Assembly: GCA_958295665.1 (NCBI GenBank)
Contig: OY282559.1
Location: 135,945,241-136,009,240 of the forward strand
Direction: 5' to 3'
DNA from: Tipula vernalis
Taxonomy: Eukaryota > Arthropoda > Insecta > Diptera > Tipulidae
Length of the DNA stretch: 64,000 nucleotides
The position numbers and the translations under genes were made by a program. Below are positions 10,889-21,540 of this stretch, piece after piece. The notes under the pieces are model-generated. The model was given only the letters and a program-made list of their open reading frames with translations. It searched no databases and had not been told where the DNA came from. Position 1 is the first letter of the stretch; each line of letters starts with the position of its first letter.

Positions 10889-11395
10889 TTAAATAGCAAT
10901 TAAATATGAAACAAATCGAAATGAGAAATGTTTCGAAATTGGTTTGTCTAATAAAGTTAATGAAAACGAAAATGTTCAAGGCAATACATACATAGATTTG
11001 TATGTACTTGTAAACATTTTTACAAATTTTAAATTTATCAATAACTTGGCAAATCAATTTTTGACTAAGGACGGAATACTACAAATTCGCCAAGCTCACA
11101 AACTAAACGGCTTTTATGCGGCGTTTCGCGACATCTTTAAGTTTAAATACCTTTTCAGATAATACTTTTTGTGAAACAACTTAGATAGTCCTTAGTAGTA
11201 GTTAAATAGTTTAGTAGTCCAAGTACCTACAGAGATTTCATATTATGTTCTTATTTCTTCTGTCGCACCGGAACCCCACAGGAAACCTACGACGAGTATC
11301 ATTTATAAATGGTGGTAAACTACAATTCCGGATGGTTAATGACTTGAGAATGGCGGTTTTTTATCAGTTTTTAATTAAACCGAAAAAATTTTTAA
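10889..11395. other. Unassigned spacer
   Basis: A plus-strand frame is open for about 90 codons ending at 11162, but I do not recognise it. It lies where the promoter of the minus-strand DDE-like gene would be. No terminal repeat was found. Confidence 0.4.
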
Positions 11396-11797
11396 TATAG
11401 AACTCTGAACGCCATTACTGAATGTCTCCTAATATTATCTATGTTTTGTCTGAAATTTTAAGTCTTGGATAGTGTAATAACCAGATATTTAGCCGTGTCG
11501 ACCACCTCAACAGCCTGCCCATGGATGTAGTCCATGGTGTACGTTGGTGGGAGGTGAAGTCGGCTTCGGTAAGCCTTGCATGTAAAAGACATACAGAAGG
11601 GGCCCAGTACAGAACCTTGCGGCACTCCCTAGGCAATTTTTCTAACACGTGAGTTATGTCTGTTGTTAATACTAACAAAAAATTTCCTGTCTGCCAAATA
11701 TGATCTGACCAAGGAAACCAGGACAGGCCTAATGCCGCAGTTTATCATCATGGAAAAGACTTCCTCAGCCACACAGAATCGAAGGCTTTGTAGCGAT
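11396..11797 (-). pseudogene. Jockey-type LINE A: RT palm and C-terminal part
   Basis: Minus-strand reverse-transcriptase remnant in at least two frames. At about 11790-11765 KAFDSVW (motif A, catalytic Asp) is readable, followed by SLVRSYLADRKFFVSINN. The GVPQGSVLGP block (motif B) is readable near 11630-11600. The reading switches frame between them. These strings are standard for the Jockey clade. The YADD box that should follow is not recognisable, and the 3' end fades out near 11400. Confidence 0.75.
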
Positions 11798-12350
11798 TCA
11801 CTCATATAATCGCTCAACAATTCGTTCATCACCACAATTGAATTTCAAATCAAATTTCAGGGGTACATCTCTGTGTCTGTTCGTTCGACATTTTCTACTC
11901 TTACCAAAAAACCAAGTTTCAAAGTGTATACGATTAATGAATGTCTTTGCCGTGGACAAAAATAAAAATAAAAAAACATACACTCACGTTCCAAACTTTC
12001 TGACGCGACATACTCGCCATTTTTCCAGAAATATTAAATTCATAAAATAAAGATAATTGAATAAAAAAATAGAAATAAATTAGATATAAAAATAAATAGA
12101 AAGTAAATTTACACACAGTGAAATTTAAAGTTATCGCGTTAAATGGTGGTGGATTTTATCCGTAGTTTGTATTTTATTGTGAATACATTTTGGCCACATA
12201 TTCATTTGTAAATTGTGTGGCCAGTATAAAATTTAAGGTGAAATTTATTTGTGCCCCATTGTATCGGCAACGAACCCGATAATTGGTGACCCCGACGTGA
12301 TCTGGATATAAAGGAATGCTACCGCTGATTTTTCGTCTTAATTTAGCAAG
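11798..12350 (+). mobile_element. LTR-retrotransposon fragment inserted in Jockey LINE A
   Basis: The LINE reading frame is interrupted between its HSTTDVL-like block (about 12355-12405) and its KAFDSVW block (about 11770-11790). The intervening 550 bp carry, in plus orientation, an LTR-like segment ending near 12281 and a primer-binding site at 12284-12301. No gag follows, so only an LTR plus leader was left or retained. GATTCA occurs at both junctions (about 11793 and 12359) and could be a target duplication, but some LINE sequence is also missing there. Confidence 0.5.
12284..12301 (+). promoter_or_regulatory. Primer-binding site, tRNA-Trp type
   Basis: TGGTGACCCCGACGTGAT is the exact complement of the last 18 nt of eukaryotic tRNA-Trp including its CCA. 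It would prime minus-strand DNA synthesis of an LTR element. The same site, slightly decayed, is used by the element at 45.6 kb. Confidence 0.8.
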
Positions 12351-12904
12351 ATTTTTCTGATTCAATAGCCTCATGAGGACATCCGTTATTGATTTGAGCT
12401 AAACCCGAAATAATAAAGTCAAATTTTTCCGCAGGTATGAGATGGCTAGTGGCCTCAAAAATCCTACGATAAAATCTCTCAACAAGTTTACTAAGTCCGC
12501 GCAGTAATCAAATTGGTCTTATATTTTCTGGGGTCCCCGGCTTGCCGGCTTTCGGTAACAGAATAACTGAGTGTGAAAATTGCCTTTATTAATAAAATCA
12601 GTTGTAGAATTCCGGATAATGGGAGGTTCTTTATGGTCTTGTTCGAGACACCATCAACACCTGGAAACTTTTTATTCCTGAGCCCACGGACGATACTTAT
12701 GACTTCATCGGAGTTTGTCTCGAGCCCGCTCAAACCGTACGGGGTATTCTGAGCCAGAACAAAACTATTTGTTGTGTCAGAGATGCTCAGAAACGTAGAC
12801 TCGTAGTATTCTGCTACTCCTTCTGATATTAGAAGCTCTTCTTGATTTTTTAAAACTCGCTTGGGGTAGCTGGACAGCTTGGATGATCTAATGAATTTAT
12901 GCAA
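12351..12904 (-). pseudogene. Jockey-type LINE A: RT N-terminal part
   Basis: The upstream half of the LINE A reverse transcriptase. The frame 12904-12491 reads through YPKRVLKNQEELLISEGVAE and RGLRNKKFPGVDGVSN to LPLSGILQL. The stretch NKKFPGVDGV is the conserved segment before the palm. In another frame (about 12420-12355) the fingers continue to a TTDVLMRLLN-like block. The next expected block, KAFDSVW, is displaced to 11790 by the inserted LTR fragment. Only fragments of any single domain remain open. Confidence 0.75.
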
Positions 12905-13236
12905 GTTCGCCCTGTCGAGGTCGATATTCTTCAGCTTTCTACGAACCTGGTCCTGTCAATACCGGCCTATTTTCTCATGTATGCGCCGGGTTTTTCGATT
13001 TCTAATGTACTGTACAATTAGGCATATGTACGCCGCTTATTGTCACACATATTCCTAGGTAGGTTTTTGGATTTACGCTCAACAAGTAGCACGAACATTT
13101 CGGTAGCCTTACTCAGAAGGTGTGTGAAGTTTGCAACTCTCTGTTCAATCTCCTCGACAGATTTGGTCGGCTGTTTGTTTAAAGGGACCAACTTGTAATG
13201 GAAAAAATTCCTAAAGCAATGCCAGTCAGCATTCTT

Positions 13237-13566
13237 CTAATCCCTCACTGTATTACCATCTTCCTGCTGACATATGTTGAAGCGACCAGAGACCTCGAAA
13301 GCAATCGGAAGCTGGTCCAAGCAATACTCGTAAAGTATACCCACCCCGTCCTCAACATGGACCTTCTTTGCGACCACCATATCCAAAACTGCATTGCCCC
13401 AAGTACCAGCTGGAAGGAAACAGATCTTTACACCGTTCCCCTCACAAAAATCGAACAATTTTCTACTGTTGTCGTTTTCAGTATGGCGCGTTTTCAGTAT
13501 GGCACCCCCAGTAGGCGTGGCGAGACGAAAACCAGGAGAAAAGAATTCCGTCCCTCTCCTAAATAG
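13237..13566 (-). pseudogene. Jockey-type LINE A: endonuclease fragment
   Basis: Open minus-strand segment reading LFDFCEGNGVKICFLPAG, then TWGNAVLDMVVAK and CLDQLPIAFEV. It corresponds to the second half of a Jockey APE endonuclease, where ...LPV.F is the DHLPV block; here the expected Ser-Asp-His is altered to CLDQ. The upstream half is missing: at about 13600 the sequence passes to the 3' end of a second LINE, so LINE A is 5'-truncated, as is usual for LINE insertions. Confidence 0.65.
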
Positions 13567-13639
13567 ACCGTTATTGCGATGAAGTTTTCATGTACATGAG
13601 TCCTGGGAGAGGCGTGCTTGTATGATATAAGTATGGCTG

Positions 13640-14235
13640 TACCACCCTAATGATTGATTTTAGTGTTAGTTCTGTATATAAAGTAGTCTTCAATGTGAAG
13701 GGATGTGGGGCCAACTATTAAACACAAATCTCAGTGCCTTGTTTTGAATTTTTTGTAGGTACCTTCTATGGGTTTTATTTGCCAAGTTGTATCAGGCACA
13801 GGGCCAAGTTGCACCAGGCAAGTGGCCTTTAACTCGTTCTCGTAGCTCTTTTTTGGATACAATAATATTAGCTGTGTCTTTGCTGCATTTATGTCGATAT
13901 TCCAGCGACTGTAATAAGCAGTGGGGGTGTCAACATATGTCTGTATTACTATCATCCGCGAAAATTTAGAGTCTCATCTCAGGTGTTACCGGGATTGGAA
14001 TGTCATGTATAAGAAAGGTATACAGCAGTGGTCCTAAGACCGAACTCTGTGGGACTTCTGCCGTTGCTCTGCCTATAGTGGACCTATATGTGTTATTTAT
14101 ACTAACAAAAAATTTTCTTTCTGGTAGATATGATTTTATGATTGCTGTTACTGATTGAGGTACTCTGCAGGACACCAGTTTATACATTAGGACCTCATGC
14201 CACACCGAGTCGAATGCCTTTCCAACGTCCAAAAA
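13640..14235 (-). pseudogene. LINE B reverse transcriptase, palm to C-terminus
   Basis: Begins MDVGKAFDSVWHEVLMYKL (motif A with its catalytic Asp), followed by SYLPERKFFVSINN and VPQSSVLGPLLYTF (motif B; Gly of PQGS changed to Ser). The frame ends at 13966, and the post-YADD part resumes at 13955 in another frame as YYSRWNIDINAAKTQLI. The YADD box falls at the break. Downstream text to about 13640 resembles the connection region (LLYIQN-like). Clearly a dead Jockey RT. Confidence 0.8.
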
Positions 14236-14426
14236 TCAGTTGTGGACCTATTTTGCACAAATCCAAACGGCTCGTCGAGAATCATATGTCGAATTGAGTC
14301 TGATAGTCGTCGATAAATTACTCGTTCTGCTATCTTGCTTATACCGCATCATAAGCTAATAGATTTGGTATTTTCCGGATTCCCTGGCTTTCCAGGTTTT
14401 AACCAGACTATTGTTTTTGATAACTT

Positions 14427-14795
14427 CTAAGTGACTGGAAAATAGGCGTACTCAAACATGGCATTTATAATTACCACTAATTGCCTAATGCCAGAAACCG
14501 GCAGATTTTTTATGCTCTTTTTGAGAACCCATCTTCTCGCTTTCTTGTTTTTGAGCCGGGAAATCAATGTCCTAATTTCGTCTACATCAGTAGCTACCTT
14601 GAAAGAGTTATACGGGATGCTTTGGCATAATGCAAAGTCCCTCAATACATCCTCGCAGCTATGCTGTAACGCCTGATATTTTGTGGTAAATACCTTTTTG
14701 TAATGGTATTGCAATCTATCTGAAAGCGTCTGTGGGTTAATAATTGGGTTCCCTTCGTTCTCCAAAACTATATTGGTCTTTGTAGCCGGTTTCAA
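14427..14795 (-). pseudogene. LINE B reverse transcriptase, N-terminal part
   Basis: A 122-codon segment with TLSDRLQYHYKKVFTT, DVDEIRTLISRLKNKKA and KSIKNLPVSGIRQL. It aligns block for block with 12904-12491 of LINE A (RGLRNKKFPGVDG, KTIKNLPLSGILQL), showing that A and B are two copies of related elements. The Pro-Gly-x-Asp-Gly core of the motif is lost in B. Confidence 0.75.
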
Positions 14796-15059
14796 GGTAT
14801 TTATACATTTAAATACGTTTGCCCTGTCTGGCTCGATTCTTAGGACAACAGGGGTCCAGAGGAGTACAGCAAGGGTATCTTACGATGCATGCCACGACAG
14901 AAATTTCCACAATCCCTTTTGGACTTTGCTTTCGCCCAGCGCCTTCATGCGGCCGAGGTACACTTCTTGGTGAGCCCTTACTCATGCTTTGTGTTAGTAG
15001 AAATACCTTTACCTCGATTTCGTCTACCGATTTTAGCGGGTCGTCTGAGACTACCTCTA

Positions 15060-15480
15060 GCCTAAAATGTACATAATGCCTATAACCTAGCCAGTCAGCG
15101 TTTTGGCTGTCTAGCTAGAACCAGATCTATCTCAGATTTTCCTCGTGCTCCTTAAGAAAAAAAGTTTATTTGGACGTCGCGCGTATCGCACAGATCATAT
15201 AGAACGCGACCATTTCTGTTTTCGCCATGCCTATCCCAAGACCTCTGTCTAGCATTAATGTTGCCGCCTATCACAAACCTGTCCTTGTTTTAGAAATATA
15301 AGAGATCAGAGGTCACTCACTAGCTTCCAGAAGTATACCAAGTAAAATTAAAGATTAGTTTGTTTTTGACTTTGGTCTCACTCAAGCACATTATGTGTGG
15401 CTGGTTTTTTTTTTGGATGAATATGGCTAATTCTTGGCGTCTTGCCAAACTAATGAGGCTGTTCCAGCTTAAATATATAA
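15060..15480 (-). pseudogene. LINE B endonuclease domain
   Basis: Minus-strand text in mixed frames: WNSLISLARRQELAIFIQ at the start of ORF2 (about 15470-15415), MCLSETKVKNKLIF (the catalytic Glu of the N/LSET block), GGNINARQRSWD (the GDxNAxHxxW block; key Asp lost), then DLVLARQ. The order and spacing match a Jockey APE endonuclease. Stops and shifts are present throughout. Confidence 0.7.
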
Positions 15481-15559
15481 TATTCATTTTATGAAATAAC
15501 TTGGGAAATGTATATACATAGTCCTTTGCCCTGATATGTCCCTAATGGAATTTAGCTTA

Positions 15560-16330
15560 CTTTTATGTTAACGACGCAATATCCTTACCAAACAGGGCCT
15601 GGGATTTTTGAAAAAAATTCTGTTTCGTTTCCTTTTGAGCTCGTTGGCCCGCCATTCCCATGACCTGCCAGGGCAGGACCACTGGGATTGAGTTGAGGCT
15701 CAGCAAATATTGGCCTCCGAGAGTTAGCAAAAGGCACACCCATTCTTATATAGTCTGAGTTGAAGACTCTACGGCTCGCGGGGCGAGCACCTTTCGGACT
15801 AAATGCATTATTGCTTTTACTTTACTTACCTTTAAATCTTATTCGCTCAGGGCGCTTCGTGTATATGGCCACATGGTCCCCTCCAAAGTTCACACATAAT
15901 ATCGGAACTTGTATATCCGTATTCTGGGGCAGTTGCCTGGCTCGTGGCTGTTTTATGAACATTTTACACTGCGACACTCTTGGTTTCTCCCTTAGCTCCC
16001 AATTTGATTTGTAATTACAGCATCCCTAAACCATTTGTACATGTATAAATTGCCAAATTTTCTTTCTGTAGTTCTTCGACAAATTGTTTATGTTGGGTGA
16101 TGTTGCTGATGTAAACAGTAACATTTTTCTGTTCCTTGCTGTTTATGGTGAATCTGAGCATTGCTCCGGCATGTCTGGCAATAGTTGCTTGAGGATAATT
16201 GGACATGCTTTTTCGTTTTTACCCTTTTGGTGAATTGTTGTGTCGGGTATGACATCAATGGGCACTTTATATGGTATTTTTTGGGCTTCCTCTATTCCGT
16301 ATTTTTCGTTTTTTCTTTTGTACACTGTCT
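15560..16330 (-). pseudogene. LINE B ORF1 (Gag-like)
   Basis: Frames at 16325-16143 (IPYKVPIDVIPDTTIHQKGK) and 16206-16015 (MLRFTINSKEQKNVTVYISN, ending AIYTCTNGLGML) overlap by a frameshift and together match the RRM-like middle region of Jockey ORF1. Downstream frames to about 15650 contain KRPERIRFKGK and RPIFAEPQLNPS, the basic/Pro tail after the zinc knuckles. The protein would bind LINE RNA. Confidence 0.6.
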
Positions 16331-16936
16331 CGTCTGTTTTGACTACATAACTCTCCGTTTTCGTTTTCTATGATGATATTATCGTTTATGTATATCTCTT
16401 CTTCTTATTCTGTTGAGTAGTCGCTTAGAGCACTCATACATTTTTTGACGTGAACACTTATATCTGCATTGCTCTCTCTCTCTCTTAGCCGTTTTGTGGT
16501 CTGACTTCGGTTCGTTTTCTTCATCTAGCCGTTTTCAGCTTGCGGCTCGAAGGAGTTTCCATCCTTTACCTGCATAGGAGGCTTATTTGACTCCGTTATG
16601 AAGTTTTAAGTTAGCTAGTTCGGCTAATATCTCGTTATTGGCTCTGTTGATCATGACATTTACAAATCTGATAGCTTTTTAGTCCAGCGGCTGCGTTTTG
16701 CTGGCCTTGGTTGGTATAGGTATTTTTGTGCTGCAACTTCCACCGAAATTACATAAACCGCTCCGCCAGCGTTGGATATTAAATTTTCGTGTCTATAGAT
16801 TTCCACAATATTTATTTTTATTTTTCAGAGAAAAACATAAAACATTCGTTCGTCGACGTTAAAGTCTAAGTCATTCGTTGGCTAAACAAATTTTTAATTT
16901 TCGAAAATTAACTCAACTAGCGAATTAAGGTGCGTA
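16331..16936 (-). other. Probable LINE B ORF1 start and 5' UTR
   Basis: No clean frame. Position and TCATTCGTTCGTCGACGTT-like words (about 16843-16862) are compatible with a Jockey internal promoter/5' UTR. No promoter motif is certain. Confidence 0.4.
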
Positions 16937-17156
16937 CAGTGCGAGTTTACGACCATTTTTTGAAGAAAAATTATCAGCCGATTCAGTGCGAGTTTACTAC
17001 CATTTTCTGAAGAAAAATTTTCAACAGGCAACCAATCGACGTAGTCTATTTTGTAAACAAATTTCCCCTTCCGAACATAATTCTTTTGTTTTCCATTTAA
17101 AATATATTGAATCTGCTAAAAATTGTTCTTCAGAAAATTGTCGTAAACTCGCACAT
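16937..17156. repeat. Tandem plus inverted 35-48-bp repeat
   Basis: CAGTGCGAGTTTACNACCAT followed by a TGAAGAAAAATT word occurs twice in tandem (16937 and 16984). It recurs inverted at about 17127-17156 as TTCTTCAGAAAATTGTCGTA followed by AACTCGCAC. This resembles a small MITE with a duplicated end. Confidence 0.75.
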
Positions 17157-17165
17157 ATGATCCAA

Positions 17166-17310
17166 TTCTGGTGAAAAAATGTACACCACGAAGTTAGCAA
17201 AATAGTAAAATTTTTAGTTAAAATTTGGTAACCCTGGTGAACTTTCTGTTCTAGTTGGAAATAATTCAACTCATACAGCTAACTTCATGGTTTACATTTT
17301 TTCACCAGAA
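17166..17310. repeat. 145-bp MITE-like hairpin
   Basis: 33-bp arms: 17166-17198 begins TTCTGGTGAAAAAATGTA, and 17278-17310 is its reverse complement apart from two mismatches. The interior is AT-rich and non-coding. No target duplication is obvious. Confidence 0.8.
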
Positions 17311-17389
17311 AAGTAAAGCATGTACGCGCTTTCAATTCCTATCCAAACCTCGGTCAGCATCATTCATCTTTCAACTTTAATCACAACGA

Positions 17390-17815
17390 AAGCCTTTAGT
17401 CAACATAAATTTCACCTAAAATCCAACCCTTAATTATATTACCAATTCAACTCAAAACTATACTTAAAAATTAACCCTTAACCTGACCTCAAATTCAACG
17501 AATAACTCAATCCACGAATCAACCCAAAAGCAACCTCAACTCAATTTCCACTACACTCAACCCAAAAGCAACCTCAACTCAATTTAACTCGACTGAACTC
17601 AGCTCAAACCAACTCAATTTAACCTCCCACTAAACTCTCAACTCAATCCCAAGTTAACCCCATATGAACCCATCTAAAGCCTAACTAATCTTGAACTCAA
17701 ACCCTATTCAACTCTAACACAATCTCAACTCAACCCATGAACTCAACCATAACTACACCTCAACTCAACCATCAACTCACCCCTTCCCTCTAACTCGATT
17801 TTAAACTGAACACGA
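17390..17815 (+). repeat. CAACTCAA-type repeat tract, second locus
   Basis: Over 400 bp of degenerate CAACTCAA, CCTCAACTCAAT and AACCCAAAAGCAACC units. An internal 34-bp duplication (AACCCAAAAGCAACCTCAAC at about 17523 and 17558) shows local expansion. Shares its opening and its TCAATCCCAAGTTAAC segment with the tract at 7488-7740. Confidence 0.8.
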
Positions 17816-18325
17816 TCGAAAACTGGGTGTCCTGGTTTTCAAAATCCCGGTTTCCAAAATTCCGGTTTTAAAAATTCTGATTCATGAACTTAACCGACAC
17901 TAATGTCCAAGTCAATACGCGACTCAACATCGAAATGCACGAGAAATTTTCACTGATTCTGTAAACAAACCTCTTTAAGAATGAAACAAACATTTTTTTT
18001 TTTTAGTTTTTAATTACTAATTAAGTAAATTAATTATTCTGATTTCTATTTCAATAAAAACAAATTTAATTTTTATTCTAGGGCAAGATTCCGGGAAATA
18101 TAAATCTGTATTTGGTTTTATATTATTGTTTGTAAATTTTGATCCTATAGTCAGTCATAAAAGTGTTTTCAGTAAAAATGGTTAAAAACCAGTTATTAAC
18201 CTGAGTGGCGATTGGAAAAGTAAATTTAAAAAGTCGTAGTATGTGCACGGCACCGTTTCCTCAGAAGACTTAGATCAGTATTCGTAGACTGAATATTAGA
18301 GAAATGTTATCCATATAAAGAGATA
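17816..18325. other. Spacer with a short CCGGTTTT repeat
   Basis: 17830-17885 holds about three imperfect copies of a 17-bp word containing CCGGTTTTCAAAATT. The rest is AT-rich without supported features. Confidence 0.4.
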
Positions 18326-18329
18326 CTAT

Positions 18330-18742
18330 AGCATTCGCAAAAGCTATCAATTTTTTAGAAAGCTTCAAATAGAAAATCGAATTCAGGTAGATCAAAAAGA
18401 AGATTGGGCCTAAAACCGAATGCCTCTAAACCAGCACGAAAAAGCTTTTGATAATACATTGTGTGTTAACAATATCAAATGCTTTTGTTAAATCCACAAA
18501 AATAGATGCAACAGATCTTTTCTTACCAAGGAATAAACCACCTTCAGTACTTTTAGCTTTCTTAACCTCGAACTGCATATTAAAAAACTGGTTTTATTTA
18601 GAAAACTCGTGACTCTTTGTTGAGCTTCATTTTCAATAAGTTTAGAAAACATGGATAGTAAAGTAATAGGTCTGTAATTTGTTACATCAGATTTGTCATC
18701 TTTTTTAAAAATAGAGTGACGATTATGGCCATCATACAACAA
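18330..18742 (-). pseudogene. LINE reverse-transcriptase fragment (CR1/Jockey group)
   Basis: The minus-strand frame from 18742 has IFKKDDKSDVTNYRPITLLS, then MFSKLIEN and QRVTSFLNK, the fingers region of a non-LTR RT. Immediately downstream (about 18495-18330), in another frame, are FVDLTKAFDIVN (motif A) and SVLGPIFFLIYLNSI (motif B). About 20-30 residues between the blocks are missing. The wording differs from LINEs A and B, so this is a third family. It is truncated at both ends. Confidence 0.75.
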
Positions 18743-19645
18743 GCCGACGTTATGAACAGCAATAGCTCAGACGGCTGGTGCGTGACATGGAGAGAAACAT
18801 CGGTGGTTCGATGCACGTCGTACCCAATGTTTTTATTACAATTATTTATTATGTACATCGAAACATGTTTACACGACAACACACAAATTCATAATGATCT
18901 AGTGAAAACAAGAACGGCCGAGATGTAGCGTACAAAGGAGAGCGTGGTTTAGTGGTTCAAGAATAAATTAACAAACAACACAAATACATACATACTGCCC
19001 ATCGACGATTATGAATAATGATGATTAAGACAAGCCATAAAACGATATCTCCAGATAAGTATATGCCATAACCAAAATAACCAAGAATGACGATGATTTA
19101 TGTCGCGCAATGAAGCAAATGTCGGTAGCAGCTTTTGGTTTACTTTAAATCGTGTAACAAGTGAAATAAATCTGTTATCATAGCTCCCACCAGTTGCAAG
19201 CGGAAAGATTTAAAGAAGTAAAGTAACAGCAAATATTAAAGTGTATAAAAGTAAAATGAAATAAAGTTAAGTCAAGTGACATAAAAGTACACAGTATTTT
19301 AAATTGCAAAATCCAGACACACTCAGAAGCCCAGTTCCTAACAATAAGAATAACGAGCCCTTATTTAAATTTTGCTGGGAAAATGCCAGAAGCATAACTA
19401 ATATTTATACTGTATAAAAATATATCTACAATAATATTAGGTATTTTTTTAAGAACAGTTATCAATGCCAGCAGGATAAAAAGATTTCAGAGGGGTTCTT
19501 TAACCAATTCATCTGGACAAGTTTCAAAGAAAATAAATGAATGAACAGCAGAATTGCTATAAATTAGGTCCTAAAAATCTTCGGTAACATTACTTGCGGT
19601 AAGTTTTAAATTATGAACTGCATTAGAAAAGTAATTGTTACCCCA
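18743..19645. other. Unassigned spacer
   Basis: I see no gene. Open stretches around 18716-18928 on both strands overlap each other and match nothing I recognise. Confidence 0.4.
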
Positions 19646-19649
19646 GTTC

Positions 19650-20110
19650 ACTTCGGCAGACCTTTGGAGGTCTGGCGCAATATTTGCTCGTTAGGTGGAA
19701 CTTGGAGATGAAAGTCCTAATATTCAACCCCTTTCTAGAAGATAAAGGGAACAATTGTGATTCTAACATGCCATTCAGGTGGTAGCCATATAATGATTTA
19801 GGGTTATATCTCGTTAAATAGTGTTGGGCCAATCACAATAATACTAAAAAAAAAAATTACCTAATAAGGTACATAGAATTCCTCAATGAGGTTGGCTTAG
19901 TTGCTGGATGTCGATAATTTGGGCAAATAATATATCTGTTCATAAAGGACAAATGGTGACTTGATTTTTTAAAGCTTTGAGTCAAGATGTTCCAGAATGG
20001 TCCCCTCACAGCCCTGATTTACACTTTAAGGAAAATGTCTGAGCTTACATCAAACAGGAAATACCATATGATATTGAAAGAATGGAACAAGAGACATGAT
20101 ATTGCATAGT
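19650..20110 (+). pseudogene. Tc1/mariner transposase remnant
   Basis: Plus-strand text in broken frames. Near 19995-20060 it reads EWSPHSPDLHFKENV followed by AYIKQEIP. This corresponds to the Tc1 WPxxSPDLNPIEN block, the last catalytic Glu and the segment after it. Upstream (about 19770-19890), a PFRW...NDLGLYLVK...YIEFLNE series matches the order of the Tc1 MVWG-GVG-YL segment. The conserved Asn-Pro-Ile after SPDL is changed. Both the N-terminal DNA-binding region and the terminal repeats are missing. Confidence 0.65.
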
Positions 20111-20279
20111 CAAAGTATAGAGTGTGTTTTATTTAGGACATTTCGCCGCATAAAGATAACCTATTTGGCCAACCATTTTGTATAAACTCATTTATTTTAG
20201 AGAGGATTCGATTAGATTTTGTTTGTTTTCCGTCAATCTCGGAATTTATTGGATAATCATCAAGTAATGATTGATATTC

Positions 20280-20740
20280 GTCGTCCACACTATAACAAGC
20301 CTGTTCGCTAGCATCGAACTAGCTAGGTGTCTGGGCCACAGGGCAGTCGTGAGAGTTCGTCTGCATTTCCGTTGTGATGTGTTAGTTTGTAAATAATTTT
20401 GTACTCATAACCCATCACAATAATAGCCCATCGTTGTAATCTATTAATAGAGTGTACCGGGAGTTGTTTGTTTGGGTGAAATTAGGAGATAAGTGATTTG
20501 TGATCCGTCACCAACTCAAATTTGCGTCCTTGCTGCAAGTATTGGTTAAATTTGGTCACTCCATAAATAATTGAGAGGGCCTCCTTCTCAATTTGTGAAT
20601 ATCGCTGTTGTGTTTTGTTTAGGGTTTTCGAAGCGAAAGCCATCGGATGCTCTGAACCGTCTGGATATCGATGGGAAATAACAGCTCCAATATCATAGGC
20701 GGAGGCATCCGTGGCTAGGATGATCGGATAATCTTACTGG
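20280..20740 (-). pseudogene. Mag-type Gypsy RNase H domain
   Basis: The minus strand reads [20 protein letters not shown], then [31 protein letters not shown] and [10 protein letters not shown], ending near NADELSRLPCG. These are the RNase H motifs with the Asp of TDAS, the Glu of EKE and the Asp of TDHK in place. A stop (about 20733) separates it from the RT, so the polyprotein is broken at the junction. The integrase that should follow is missing. Confidence 0.8.
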
Positions 20741-21540
20741 AAATGTGCCAGTAGATCCGCATTCATTATTGCAACTTTTAATTTTTCAAATGATTCCTCT
20801 TGTAGTTCTGTCCACTGAAAATTGACATTCTTGCCTCTGAGATGGTTTAGAGGGGTGGCTAGCTGTGAAAAAGTAGAGATGAATTTATTATAATAATTAA
20901 TTTTTCCTATAAATGATTCTACTCCTTTTATATTTTGAGGGCGTGGTAAATTTTTTATAGCCTCTAACCCACACGAAGTTAATCGAATGCCGTCTTTACT
21001 GATGACATGTCCTAGGTATTTTATATCAGACTTGGCGAACTCACATTTATTTAATCGGCATCGAAATCCATTTTCCTTCAAACGGTTCATTAAAGATTTC
21101 AGGCTGTTATGCGTTCAGCGTATGTTCTGCCAGATATTATGACATCGTGAAGATAAACTGCACAAAACTCGATGTCTACAGTTAGTTGTTCCATTAATCT
21201 TTAAAAAATACTTGGTGCACTTGAAATACCGAATGGTAACCGTTGGTATTCGTACAATCCGAATGGAGTATTAATTACCATAAATTTCATTGATCTGTCA
21301 GATAGCTCTACTTGTAAATAAGCATCCTGTAAATCAATTTTTGTGAAGTAAACACCACCTTGTGTAGCCTACAGAATAACTCTTCGATTCTGGGAATGGG
21401 ATGTAGGTCGCCTTCAATTTGTGGATTAACCGAAATTTTGAAATCCGCATATATGCGAATATCACCATTTGGTTTTGGTACCAGGACAATAGGTGTTGCC
21501 CATTGTGTGGTCTTGACCGGTTTTAAAATATTTTGTTTTA
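20734..21540 (-). pseudogene. Mag-type Gypsy reverse transcriptase
   Basis: The clean frame 21090-20734 reads CRLNKCEFAKSDIKYLGHVI, then ESFIGKINYYNKFISTFSQL and ATPLNHLRGKNVNFQWTELQ, the RT thumb and connection. Upstream, to about 21540, the palm is readable in other frames on the minus strand (AYLQVELSD-type block near 21310, the YQRLPFG-type block near 21235, and the region of the YLDD box near 21160), with indels. So the catalytic part is broken while the thumb is intact. Confidence 0.75.

Larger units (their letters stand above)
13600..16925 (-). mobile_element. Jockey-type LINE B, ORF1 and ORF2 remnants
   Basis: A degraded but nearly complete LINE on the minus strand: presumed 5' UTR (about 16925-16400), Gag-like ORF1 (about 16330-15560), endonuclease (about 15480-15060), reverse transcriptase (about 14795-13730) and a region matching the post-RT part down to about 13640. 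It lies immediately upstream of, and in the same orientation as, LINE A. The total of 3.3 kb is shorter than usual for full Jockey elements, so internal deletions are likely. Confidence 0.75.

Noticed and set aside
10944..11162. Plus-strand 72-codon frame (open for about 90 codons without a start)
   Set aside because: No recognised motif and it overlaps the upstream region of the minus-strand DDE-like gene; kept only as unassigned.
18940..18985. tRNA-like GTGGTTTAGTGGTTCAA word
   Set aside because: Resembles part of a tRNA D/T arm, but no cloverleaf can be drawn.
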